Shown here piece after piece: positions 37,734 through 45,854 of a stretch of 64,000 nucleotides of DNA (position 1 is its first letter; each line of letters begins with the position of its first letter). A program made the position numbers and the translations under genes. Origin of the DNA: Acholeplasma hippikon (GTDB lineage: Bacteria > Bacillota_I > Bacilli_A > Acholeplasmatales > Acholeplasmataceae); assembly GCF_900660755.1 (NCBI RefSeq), contig NZ_LR215050.1, forward strand, positions 930,001-994,000. Reading direction: 5' to 3'. The notes under the pieces were generated by a model, which made no database searches, had not been told where the DNA came from, and worked only from the letters and a program-made list of their open reading frames with translations.

Positions 37734-39324
37734 ATTTTTCATTTTGTTTTTCCAAATACTCGTCGTATGAAATATTAAATGTTTTGAATTGCCCATCAGG
37801 TGTTATTTCAACAAGTTTATTTGCAGTTGATTGAACCAATTGGTGGTCTTTACTTGCAAATAATAATACGCCTGTAAATTCAATTAACCCCTTGTTTAAT
37901 GCCGTGATTGATTCCATATCCAAGTGGTTTGTCGGTTCATCAAGAATTAGTAAGTTGTTACTTTGAATCATCATTTTTGAAAGTGAAACTCTTACCTTTT
38001 CTCCCCCAGATAAGACATTTAAATTTTTTAATGCATCATCACCGCTAAATAACATTCTGCCTAAGAATCCACGCACGTATGTTGATTCTTTATTAGGGGA
38101 ATAATCTGTTAACCATTCGGTCATTGAAATCGGTTTTTTAAAGTCATCATCATGGTCTTTTTTGAAATATCCTTCTTTCACTGTTGAACCGAATTTAAAT
38201 GATCCTTCATAGTCATTATCAAGACCCGCAAGAATATTAAATAGTGCTGTCTTAGCTTTTTCATTTGGCCCAACAAAGGCAATCTTTTCATCATTTCCAA
38301 CAACTAAACTTACATTATCAAGTATCTTAACGCCATCAATAACTTTAGTTAAATTTTCAATTTTTAACACATCTGTTCCCAGTGGTTTATCAACTTTAAA
38401 GTTGATATATGGGTAGCGTCTATTTGAAGGTTTAATTTCATTAAGTTCAATTTTTTCAAGTGCTTTTTTACGTGAGGTTGCTTGTTTACTCTTTGAGGCA
38501 TTTGCTGAGAATCGTGCGATGAAATCTTGTAATTCTTTAATCTTTTCTTCGCTCTTCTTGTTTTGCTCTTTCATTTGTTTGATTAATAATTGGCTTGATT
38601 CATACCAGAAGTCATAATTACCTGTATAAAGCGTTAATTGACCATAGTCAATATCTACAATATGTGTACAAACCTTATTTAAGAAGTATCTATCATGTGA
38701 AACAACAATAATTGTATTATCGAAGTTTAAAAGATATTCTTCTAACCATAAGATTGCTTCATGATCTAAGTGGTTTGTGGGTTCATCTAATAATAAAACA
38801 TCTGGATTACCAAAAAGTGCTTTAGCAAGTAAAACTTTAACTTTTTGATTACCATTTAATTCTTTCATCTTCAAGTTATGAAGTGAAACATCAATTCCTA
38901 AACCAGTCAGTAAAACAGCAGCATCACTCTCAGCATTCCATCCGTTCATTTCATCAAATAATGCCTCTAAGTTACCAGCTTTAATGCCATCTTCTTCTGT
39001 AAAGTCTTCTTTCATGTAAATAGCGTTCTTTTCTTGCATGATATTATAGAGTTTCATATTCCCCATAATAACCGTTTCTAAGACTTCATTTTCATCATAT
39101 AAATAGTGATTTTGTTCTAGGAATGACATTCTTTTATCCTGAGGGAAAATCACTTGACCACGTGTTGGTTCAATTCTTCCTGCTAAGATTTTTAAGAATG
39201 TAGATTTACCGGCACCATTAGCACCAATCAATCCATAACAGTTTCCGTTTGTAAATTTAATATTGACATCTTCAAATAACATTTCTTTGCCGATTTGAAG
39301 AGAAATTCCTGCTGTTTGTAACAT
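37732..39324 (-). CDS. ABC-F family ATPase (YkpA/YbiT type)
   Basis: 530 aa soluble protein with two ATPase domains and no membrane part; ABC-F proteins act on the ribosome E site. Domain 1: Walker A GANGAGKST (34-42), signature LNGNQ (156-160), Walker B LLLLDEPTNHLD (about 176-187). The linker is rich in Lys/Glu (245-310). Domain 2 has a weakened Walker A, GPNEKAKT (352-359), with Ala for the usual Gly, but a full LSGGEKVRV signature and ILDEPTNHLD. Overall closest to YkpA/YbiT. Probably its own unit, with a minus-strand TAGAAT about 40 nt upstream. Confidence 0.88.
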   Translation of the reverse strand: MLQTAGISLQIGKEMLFEDVNIKFTNGNCYGLIGANGAGKSTFLKILAGRIEPTRGQVIFPQDKRMSFLEQNHYLYDENEVLETVIMGNMKLYNIMQEKNAIYMKEDFTEEDGIKAGNLEALFDEMNGWNAESDAAVLLTGLGIDVSLHNLKMKELNGNQKVKVLLAKALFGNPDVLLLDEPTNHLDHEAILWLEEYLLNFDNTIIVVSHDRYFLNKVCTHIVDIDYGQLTLYTGNYDFWYESSQLLIKQMKEQNKKSEEKIKELQDFIARFSANASKSKQATSRKKALEKIELNEIKPSNRRYPYINFKVDKPLGTDVLKIENLTKVIDGVKILDNVSLVVGNDEKIAFVGPNEKAKTALFNILAGLDNDYEGSFKFGSTVKEGYFKKDHDDDFKKPISMTEWLTDYSPNKESTYVRGFLGRMLFSGDDALKNLNVLSGGEKVRVSLSKMMIQSNNLLILDEPTNHLDMESITALNKGLIEFTGVLLFASKDHQLVQSTANKLVEITPDGQFKTFNISYDEYLEKQNEK

Positions 39325-39415
39325 ACGATCATCTCCATTTTTTAAATAACCTTCACTATTCTATCATAGTTAATACATAAAGTTAAATAAAGTAAGTTTA
39401 AGAGCCTAATTGTAT

Positions 39416-39441
39416 GAAAAAAACACGCAAGATTGCGTGTT
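39416..39441 (-). terminator. Terminator after the PEPCK/HPrK-like gene
   Basis: Perfect stem ACACGCAA / TTGCGTGT with a 2-nt apical gap (39423-39440), followed on the minus strand by a T run. It isolates this gene from the ABC-F gene. Confidence 0.85.
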
Positions 39442-39444
39442 TTG

Positions 39445-40239
39445 TTAATTATTGTAAATTGATTTTTTTGCAACAATTGGTGATTTTTTGTTTAATGACA
39501 CATCAAATAAATAAGCTGGTGTTAATTCATTTATTAATTTTAAAGTGTCTTTAATATCAGTAATTTTTCCAGCAGCTGGCTTAATTGTATTATCAGTTAA
39601 AAGACTCAATCCTTCTTTTTTATCTAATACTTTAATATGTTCGCCCGCACCACGGTTTAAATAAATGATTGCTTTAACTTTATTGTTTTCAAATTTGTTT
39701 GTATTTAACTCAGAAAACGGCGTTGAATAAACATACACTGCATTATCATTTACATAAAGTAAAGGTTTTAGATCTGTAATAAATTCAACTTCATTTGTAA
39801 AGTTTTCTTTCCACATCATTGCGTGTGTTGTTTTACCTGTTCCAGCTGGTGCAACAAATAATAAAACGTCATCTTGATAGTTAATTGCAGTACCTGAAAC
39901 AGCAACTAAACCACGACGTTGAGCTAGGTACATAAAAATCATTCCAGCATAAATATACTCAGCAACTGCGGCATCATTAAATGCATCCAAATCAATCCAC
40001 AAGTTAATATTTCTTAAGTTTTCATCATATAACATGTATGCTTTATAACCTGAAACACTCTTTGAAAAAACAAAGAAGTTTTCTCCTTGGGGCGCTTCTA
40101 AAACATCATTAAAATGTACATTGATTGTATGGTCAATGTCATTTCCTTCATAAGCATATTTTTCAATGTTGTTTTTAAAGAATTTATCATATTGATAATT
40201 AAATTCAATTTTAATACCTGCAATTAAATATTTCTTCAT
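39445..40239 (-). CDS. Orphan PEPCK/HPr-kinase-like P-loop protein
   Basis: 264 aa. C-terminal half resembles the HPr kinase/PEP carboxykinase fold: SGTAINYQD (about residue 115) then P-loop APAGTGKTTHAMMW (about 129-142) and FITDLKPLLY in the Walker B-like place; the family's usual second Asp there is Leu. The N-terminal ~100 residues are not recognised. Relatives often sit beside PqqD-type peptide-modification genes, but no such partner is visible. It stands between terminators at 39416 and 40323, inserted between nusG and rplK. Substrate unknown. Confidence 0.6.
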   Translation of the reverse strand: MKKYLIAGIKIEFNYQYDKFFKNNIEKYAYEGNDIDHTINVHFNDVLEAPQGENFFVFSKSVSGYKAYMLYDENLRNINLWIDLDAFNDAAVAEYIYAGMIFMYLAQRRGLVAVSGTAINYQDDVLLFVAPAGTGKTTHAMMWKENFTNEVEFITDLKPLLYVNDNAVYVYSTPFSELNTNKFENNKVKAIIYLNRGAGEHIKVLDKKEGLSLLTDNTIKPAAGKITDIKDTLKLINELTPAYLFDVSLNKKSPIVAKKSIYNN

Positions 40240-40322
40240 ATAAATACCCTATCACTTTCATCTTGATTATATCAAGATTTTTATGAAGTGTATATAAACT
40301 TATAAAGTATTTTCATAAAATG

Positions 40323-40348
40323 AAAAAAGCGACATTTCCTGTCGCTTT
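40323..40348 (-). terminator. Terminator after nusG
   Basis: Stem AAGCGAC / GTCGCTT (40327-40347) followed on the minus strand by TTTTTTCATTTT. It ends the rpmG-secE-nusG unit, which explains why rplK has its own promoter. Confidence 0.85.
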
Positions 40349-40353
40349 CGTTT

Positions 40354-40902
40354 TTAAACTTCTCTAAATTGATTAAATGCAATTTCAGTTGGAGTTCCTC
40401 TACCGAATAGATCAATTTCAACAATTAATTTTTCTTGATCAACATCAATAGAAATAACTTTACCAATTTGACCTTCGAACGGTCCTGACATAATTTGAAC
40501 ACTCTTACCTAATAGGTAATCGTATTTAGGTTTAGTAATAGCACCAATCTTTAATAGGATGGGTTTAATTTCTTCTTCTGGAAGTGGAACTGGTTTTGTA
40601 CCACCACCTGAAGATCCTAAGAAACCAGTTACTCTTGGTGTGTTACGAACAACGAACCAGGAGTCATCAGTTACTAACATTTCTACAAATACATACCCAG
40701 GGAAGATTTGTCTAATTTTTTCTTTTTCTTTTCCGTCTTTTGTTTTTTCAATATATGGTTCTTCAGGAACAATAACTTGGAAGATATAATCTTGCATGCC
40801 CATTGATTCAACACGGCGTAGCAAGTCTTCTTTTACAGCATTTTCATAACCTGAATATGTTTGAATAACATACCAACGTCTTTTTGGTGCTTTTTCAGCC
40901 AT
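40354..40902 (-). CDS. nusG: Transcription elongation/termination factor NusG
   Basis: 182 aa. The N-terminal NGN domain (RWYVIQTYSGYENAVKEDL ... GYVFVEM ... VRNTPRVTGFLG) contacts RNA polymerase; the C-terminal KOW domain (VQIMSGPFEGQIGKVISID) contacts Rho or S10. Overlaps the secE stop by 1 nt (TAATG). Confidence 0.97.
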   Translation of the reverse strand: MAEKAPKRRWYVIQTYSGYENAVKEDLLRRVESMGMQDYIFQVIVPEEPYIEKTKDGKEKEKIRQIFPGYVFVEMLVTDDSWFVVRNTPRVTGFLGSSGGGTKPVPLPEEEIKPILLKIGAITKPKYDYLLGKSVQIMSGPFEGQIGKVISIDVDQEKLIVEIDLFGRGTPTEIAFNQFREV

Positions 40903-41330
40903 TATAATACTACCTCAATAAGTTCTAAAATTCTAAGTGTAATCGCATCTACAGCTGCTACAAATAATGTAAATACTAACACGAAGATAATTACGCGTAC
41001 TGCGTTGTCTGCGAAATCGCGGAAACCCGCCCATGAAATTTTTCTGAATTCTGGGAATGCAGGTAAAAAGAATGGATAGATAACTAAAGCAAGACCTAGT
41101 AATGCAATAATTAAAACTGTCCAAGCAAAAATCATATCATTAGGTGATCCACCTAATACTGGGAAATCAGCAGGAATGTGTAATCCTTGAACATTTCCAA
41201 TAATCATAACAGCAATTGCAGCAGTGATTGTTGCAAGAATACCTAAGATTAAAGATTCGCCTTTATATTCTGTTTTTAAAATTTCAACCAGTTTATTTTT
41301 AGGTTGTTGTTCCTTTTTCTTAATTGCCAT
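40902..41330 (-). CDS. secE: Preprotein translocase subunit SecE (three membrane segments)
   Basis: 142 aa, longer than the ~60 aa SecE of Bacillus. The conserved C-terminal SecE part is present: an amphipathic stretch FPEFRKISWAGFRDFADNAVRVI, then a membrane helix (about residues 110-135). Two additional membrane segments precede it (about 28-50 and 68-93), giving an Enterobacteria-like topology. Identity rests on that core plus its position between rpmG and nusG. Confidence 0.88.
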   Translation of the reverse strand: MAIKKKEQQPKNKLVEILKTEYKGESLILGILATITAAIAVMIIGNVQGLHIPADFPVLGGSPNDMIFAWTVLIIALLGLALVIYPFFLPAFPEFRKISWAGFRDFADNAVRVIIFVLVFTLFVAAVDAITLRILELIEVVL

Positions 41331-41342
41331 AATACTTTTCTC

Positions 41343-41492
41343 CTATTTGCTCTCTTTATGTAATGTATGCTTGCCACATTTTGGACAATGTTTATTTAGT
41401 TCTAAGCGTTCCTTTGAAATTTGCTTGTTCTTTGTTGTCGCATAATTTCTAGATAAACATTCGCTACATACTAAAATAATCTTTTCTCTCAT
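41343..41492 (-). CDS. rpmG: 50S ribosomal protein L33
   Basis: 49 aa, read directly from the sequence ([20 protein letters not shown] ... [14 protein letters not shown]). Four Cys (9, 12, 36, 39) form a zinc ribbon, so this is the zinc-binding type. Start ATG at 41492 follows AAAGGAG; stop TAG at 41343-41345. Lies 12 nt before secE, as in Bacillus (rpmGB-secE-nusG). Confidence 0.95.
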   Translation of the reverse strand: MREKIILVCSECLSRNYATTKNKQISKERLELNKHCPKCGKHTLHKESK

Positions 41493-41530
41493 TAAAAAAC
41501 CACTCCTTTGTGGCCTGTGAATGTATTTTT

Positions 41531-41560
41531 ATTTTACAACATTCTTACCACTTTAGTCAA
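41531..41560 (-). promoter_or_regulatory. Promoter of rpmG-secE-nusG
   Basis: -35 TTGACT (41555-41560), 18-nt spacer, -10 TAAAAT (41531-41536), minus strand, about 40 nt before rpmG. Confidence 0.72.
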
Positions 41561-41583
41561 TGCTTAATAATTATAACATATAA

Positions 41584-42078
41584 TTAGTGTTTCATTTTAC
41601 ACTTAATGCGATATATTGCATTTTTTACAGATTTTTCTGATATTTGCAACTGTTCAGCGATAGATTTTGTGATCATTTTATCCACAAAATACATTTGATA
41701 GATTTTTTCTTCTAATGGCGCTAGTTCTGGCGCTTCATTAAAATTATCAAAATCAGGGGTATACGTTTCTTCAATTAATTCAGAATTAGGGAAAAGTACA
41801 TATTTTGCAGTCTTATCTTTTAATTGAACAAATCGTCTTGTTAATAAAAGTTCATAATATTTTGTAAATGTCTTATTTTGATTTTCATCAAACTTTTGAA
41901 GTGCTTGATAAAGTAAAATTACTGCTTCTTGATAAAAATCGTCTTGATCTTGCGTTTTAACAAAGAATTTATATATATTTTTCCAAATTAGTGGCCGATA
42001 CTTTTCAATGATTCTTTCAAAAATCGCTTCATTCATACTTTCTTTATATAAATAAATTAATTCATAATCATTGATCAT
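41584..42078 (-). CDS. sigH: SigH-like RNA polymerase sigma factor
   Basis: 164 aa from the ATG at 42078, 6 nt after AGGTG. Region 2-like core: RPLIWKNIYKFF then TQDQDDFYQEAVILLYQALQKFD (about residues 42-65), the polymerase- and -10-binding helices. Region 4-like HTH at the C-terminus: SIAEQLQISEKSVKNAIYRIK. Divergent in sequence, but it occupies exactly the sigH position between rlmB and rpmG. In non-sporulating relatives such factors control competence or stress genes; targets here are unknown. Confidence 0.75.
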   Translation of the reverse strand: MINDYELIYLYKESMNEAIFERIIEKYRPLIWKNIYKFFVKTQDQDDFYQEAVILLYQALQKFDENQNKTFTKYYELLLTRRFVQLKDKTAKYVLFPNSELIEETYTPDFDNFNEAPELAPLEEKIYQMYFVDKMITKSIAEQLQISEKSVKNAIYRIKCKMKH

Positions 42079-42094
42079 ATCGTTCACCTACTAA

Positions 42095-42787
42095 CTAAAT
42101 TGTTTGGTATAGCATCAATGCTGTTGCTACAGAAACATTTAAGGAATTAACCTTACCAAACATCGGAATTGAAACAAGCATGTCGCAACCTTTTTTAATT
42201 AATGGTCTTAACCCTTCTGCTTCATTTCCCATAATAATTACTAGGGGTTTATCTTTTGGAATTTCAGTATAGCTATGTTTTGCTTCTCCAGCAGTCCCAA
42301 TCGCTATAAATCCTTTTTCTTGCATCTTTAGGATGGTTTGATAAAGATTTGAAACTAAAATCATTTTCACATGTTCAATTGCTCCACTTGAGGTTTTCGC
42401 AACTGCACCTGTCAATTCGACTTGGTTACTCTTTGAAACTATCACACCATCGAATTTAGTTGCTTCAACACTTCTTAAAATCGCGCCTAAATTATGTGGG
42501 TCTTGAATTTCATCTAGCATTAAGAACTTTTGAACTTTAGATTCATCTAACGCTGATTCTAGTGAAACATATTCATATGGTTTAACATCTGCAACCACAC
42601 CATTATGTACACCATTGTTTGTCAGATTATTTAATTCACCCTTATTAGTTTTAACGAATTTAACATTGTTTTGTTCTAAAAAGTTAATGAACTTTGTATC
42701 CGTTGATTTTTCATCAACATGCATTTTATAAATTGGTCTTTTATTTAATACTGCTTCTCTAATTACATTTTTTCCGTATATAATCAT
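42095..42787 (-). CDS. rlmB: SpoU-type rRNA 2'-O-ribose methyltransferase (RlmB/TrmH family)
   Basis: 230 aa. N-terminal L30e-like substrate-binding domain (first ~75 residues), then the SPOUT knot domain with motifs LDEIQDPHNLGAILRSVEA (about 92-110), GNEAEGLRPLI (about 180-190) and the C-terminal MFGKVNSLNVSVATALMLYQ. Predicted to methylate 23S rRNA G2251; B. subtilis YacO is the positional equivalent. It starts just 15-20 nt after a terminator, so it relies on readthrough or on a promoter inside the upstream gene. Confidence 0.92.
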   Translation of the reverse strand: MIIYGKNVIREAVLNKRPIYKMHVDEKSTDTKFINFLEQNNVKFVKTNKGELNNLTNNGVHNGVVADVKPYEYVSLESALDESKVQKFLMLDEIQDPHNLGAILRSVEATKFDGVIVSKSNQVELTGAVAKTSSGAIEHVKMILVSNLYQTILKMQEKGFIAIGTAGEAKHSYTEIPKDKPLVIIMGNEAEGLRPLIKKGCDMLVSIPMFGKVNSLNVSVATALMLYQTI

Positions 42788-42801
42788 ACTTTTACCTTCC
42801 T

Positions 42802-42830
42802 TTAAAAAAAGCGCGTTTAAAGCGCGCTTT
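42802..42830 (-). terminator. Terminator between the P-type ATPase gene and rlmB
   Basis: Stem AAAGCGCG / CGCGCTTT with a small loop (42808-42830), followed on the minus strand by TTTAAAGG. The T run is mixed into the rlmB ribosome site, so termination may be partial. Confidence 0.7.
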
Positions 42831-45482
42831 TTACTTCATGTCTGAAATAACGTGAACTGTCTTTTTAGCAACGATCTTTAACCATCTCACTATATTGGTA
42901 ATAATATACATCATTGGATATGAACTATATATCAATACAATTAATAATAAAATTTGACTGAGTGAAAGTGGATTTGTTCTTGTTACGTTTTGGATTGAGA
43001 AAATCGGTGTGTATTCAAGTGCTTCTGGTAATAATAATACAGCTAAAATCGCAGTAATTAATGTACCAAAGAACATGACGCTACGTTTTACATTAAGTGG
43101 TCTAGAAACAGTGAATAATACCATGAATGATGTTGCAGTTGCAGAAATACCAATTAAGGTAGAAATTGCAACCTCACCTTCAATCGTTGAAATATCCATG
43201 CCTAAAGGCATTGCTAAACCATAAATGATTAATGCATTAATTAAAACAACTAATGCGCCAGGTAATGCGTCCTTAATGATTTTCGCTAAGAACTTACCTG
43301 TAATTTTTTGGTTATTATATTCAAGTGCAAGTACGAATGATGGAATCGCAATAACTAAGAATTCCATAATTAGTAAATGTGATGGTTTTAATGGGTAGAT
43401 TGAATCATGTCCCATTAATGCACGAATAATAACTGTGATACTTAATAAGATTGTTAATAGTGTTTTTGTAAGATATAGTTTTGAAACGCGTTGAATGTTA
43501 TTAATAACTCTTCTACCCTCAGATACTACTTTAGGCATACTTGCAAAGTTCGAATCCATTAAAACTAAGTGTGAAACATTTCTTGCTGCTTCACTACCAG
43601 AAGCCATTGCAATTGATGTGTCTGCTTCTTTTAATGCTAAGATGTCATTTACACCATCACCTGTCATGGCAACTGTATGACCGTTGTTTTTCATAGACTC
43701 AATTAATAATTTCTTTTGTTGAGGACTTACACGACCAAAGACAGTGTATTTATTTGCCGCTCTTACAACATCTTTATCTGATAAACCTTCTAAAGAAATA
43801 TAGTTCTCTGCATTTTCAATACCAGCTCGTTGGCTAATTCTTGATACAGTAATTGGGTTATCCCCAGAAATTACAACCACATTCACACCATTATCCTTAA
43901 AGTATTGGATGGTATCTGGTGCATCTGGTCTAATTGTATCTTCAATCATAATTAAAGCGATTGGCTTTAATTTACCTTCTAATTGATTGTTTTCAATTGG
44001 AGCATCTGTATGAGCAATAACTAACACACGATACCCTTCATTTGCTTGTTTTTCAACTTCTTTAGCAACTTGGTTATATTCGTGTTTTAATACAAATTCT
44101 GGTGCACCTAAAGCAAATGTTCCATACTTTTCGAATTCTACTGCTGAGTATTTTCTAGCTGATGAAAATGGAATTAACGCTTTATGACGAATACGTTTTT
44201 GATTACCGAATCTTTCATATAACGCTTCACTTGTTAAGTTTTGATCATTTTGAGCATTTAAAATTGCTGATACGAGTTGTTTTAAAGGTAATCCAGGAAT
44301 ACTTTCATATTCAATCACTGATTTAACTGTCATTGTACCGTCAGTAATGGTACCTGTTTTATCTAAACATAACGTATCAATTCTTGCTAACATTTCAATA
44401 CAGTATAATTCTTGAACTAGGGTATTATTTTGACCTAGTCTAACAACCCCAACTGCTAAGGTGACTGTTGTTAATAAGAATAAACCTGAAGGAATCATAC
44501 CTAACATCGCCCCAGCCGATTTAATAATATTGGTCGGAATATATGCTGGGTCATTCCATGCACCGGGTGCAAGTAAATATAGCGTAATACCTACTGGAAC
44601 AATAATAAACCCGACAACTAAAATAATTGTCCCAAGTGATTTAAAGATATCGGATTTTGGTTTCTTATACTTTTTCGCTTGGCTTGTTAATTTTTCAATA
44701 TAAATATCGCCGCCAATTGCGGTTGCTTGTGCATAACATGAACCTGAAATCACAAATGAACCAGAATATAATGTGTCTCCGGCTTTTTTAATGATTGGGT
44801 CGGATTCCCCAGTTAGTAAGGATTCATTTACTTCAATAGAACCTTCACGAACAACAGCATCGACAATAATTTGCTTACCACTTGTCAGTTTAATAATATC
44901 GTCAATCACTACTTCTGTTGTTGAAATTTCTTGTTCACTGCTGTCACGAATAACAATAGCGGTTGGTGCAGATAATAGTGATAATTTATCAATCATCTTC
45001 TTAGCATTAATCTCTTGAATAATACCGATGATTGTATTAATGGTAGCGATAAAGAATGAAGCAGTTTGTGTAATAGATGCTCCAGACCAAATCAGTAATC
45101 CACAAATGATAACGATTAATAAGTTAAAGAAAGTGAAAACATTGGTAAAGATAATCTTCCCAACAGTTTTTGTAGAACCTTTTTCTGAGATATTAGCCAT
45201 ACCAGCTAATTGACGTTGTTCAACATCATCTGAAGTTAACCCCTTTAATACTTCCGGGTTATAACGTTCAACGACAACATCATTCTTTGATTTGATTCTC
45301 GCAGGCGTTTTCGCCTCACTTAATTGTTTGTTTGTTTGAATTAATCCTAATGGATCTCCACTCATCGCCAGTGGCTCTTCAACAATAACAGTTTTAGGTC
45401 CTTTTTGTTTAGACTTCTTACCTTTATCTTGATTTGCCTCTTCCAGTAATGAGAGTAATTCATTTTGAGAATTCTTCGCCAT
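42831..45482 (-). CDS. P-type cation-transporting ATPase (CtpE-like)
   Basis: 883 aa. A hydrophilic N-terminal region (~110 residues) precedes the membrane core. Actuator loop has LLTGES; the phosphorylation site is CLDKTGTITDG; hinge motif TGDGVNDILALKEAD; about 10 membrane segments in all. The sequence before the phosphorylation site (PSGLFLLTTVTLAVGVVRLG...VQELYCIEMLARID) resembles CtpE-type Ca2+ uptake pumps, not Cu/Zn P1B pumps; there is no HMA domain. Ion specificity is inferred. It lies between mrnC and rlmB, which are adjacent in Bacillus. Confidence 0.85.
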   Translation of the reverse strand: MAKNSQNELLSLLEEANQDKGKKSKQKGPKTVIVEEPLAMSGDPLGLIQTNKQLSEAKTPARIKSKNDVVVERYNPEVLKGLTSDDVEQRQLAGMANISEKGSTKTVGKIIFTNVFTFFNLLIVIICGLLIWSGASITQTASFFIATINTIIGIIQEINAKKMIDKLSLLSAPTAIVIRDSSEQEISTTEVVIDDIIKLTSGKQIIVDAVVREGSIEVNESLLTGESDPIIKKAGDTLYSGSFVISGSCYAQATAIGGDIYIEKLTSQAKKYKKPKSDIFKSLGTIILVVGFIIVPVGITLYLLAPGAWNDPAYIPTNIIKSAGAMLGMIPSGLFLLTTVTLAVGVVRLGQNNTLVQELYCIEMLARIDTLCLDKTGTITDGTMTVKSVIEYESIPGLPLKQLVSAILNAQNDQNLTSEALYERFGNQKRIRHKALIPFSSARKYSAVEFEKYGTFALGAPEFVLKHEYNQVAKEVEKQANEGYRVLVIAHTDAPIENNQLEGKLKPIALIMIEDTIRPDAPDTIQYFKDNGVNVVVISGDNPITVSRISQRAGIENAENYISLEGLSDKDVVRAANKYTVFGRVSPQQKKLLIESMKNNGHTVAMTGDGVNDILALKEADTSIAMASGSEAARNVSHLVLMDSNFASMPKVVSEGRRVINNIQRVSKLYLTKTLLTILLSITVIIRALMGHDSIYPLKPSHLLIMEFLVIAIPSFVLALEYNNQKITGKFLAKIIKDALPGALVVLINALIIYGLAMPLGMDISTIEGEVAISTLIGISATATSFMVLFTVSRPLNVKRSVMFFGTLITAILAVLLLPEALEYTPIFSIQNVTRTNPLSLSQILLLIVLIYSSYPMMYIITNIVRWLKIVAKKTVHVISDMK

Positions 45483-45484
45483 AG

Positions 45485-45853
45485 TTACTCACCTAACCTT
45501 ATATAATCAATTGCTTTTGCAATTAATTCCTTACATCTTTCCTCATTGTGGATACTTAAATATCCAATTAAACTTTCAAAGCCTGTAGCTTGTTGATAAG
45601 TTACAATATCGATATTCTTTCTGCCAAAATGTGCACCATTTCTCCCTTTTTTGAATGCGTCCATTTCGTCTTCTGTTAAGATGTTTTCTTTCAAGAAGTA
45701 ATTAATTGCCTTCATTTGTGATGCATTTGAGGAAAATTTAACCTTTTGTTTATGTAATTGATCTATTTTTGTAATGCCTTGACTAAGTAGATAACGTCTC
45801 ACTGCTAATTCATAATACGCATCACCTAAATAGGCTAACGATAAACCGTTCAA
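45485..45853 (-). CDS. mrnC: Mini-ribonuclease III
   Basis: 122 aa RNase III catalytic domain without a dsRNA-binding domain; matures 23S rRNA ends in Firmicutes. The catalytic signature appears as LAYLGDAYYELAVRRYL (about residues 5-21), with a second acidic cluster further on (LTEDEMDAFKKGRNGA). The start is a TTG 1 nt after the cysS stop with GGATGG upstream. The cysS-mrnC pairing matches Bacillus. Confidence 0.92.
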   Translation of the reverse strand: MNGLSLAYLGDAYYELAVRRYLLSQGITKIDQLHKQKVKFSSNASQMKAINYFLKENILTEDEMDAFKKGRNGAHFGRKNIDIVTYQQATGFESLIGYLSIHNEERCKELIAKAIDYIRLGE

Positions 45854-45854
45854 A

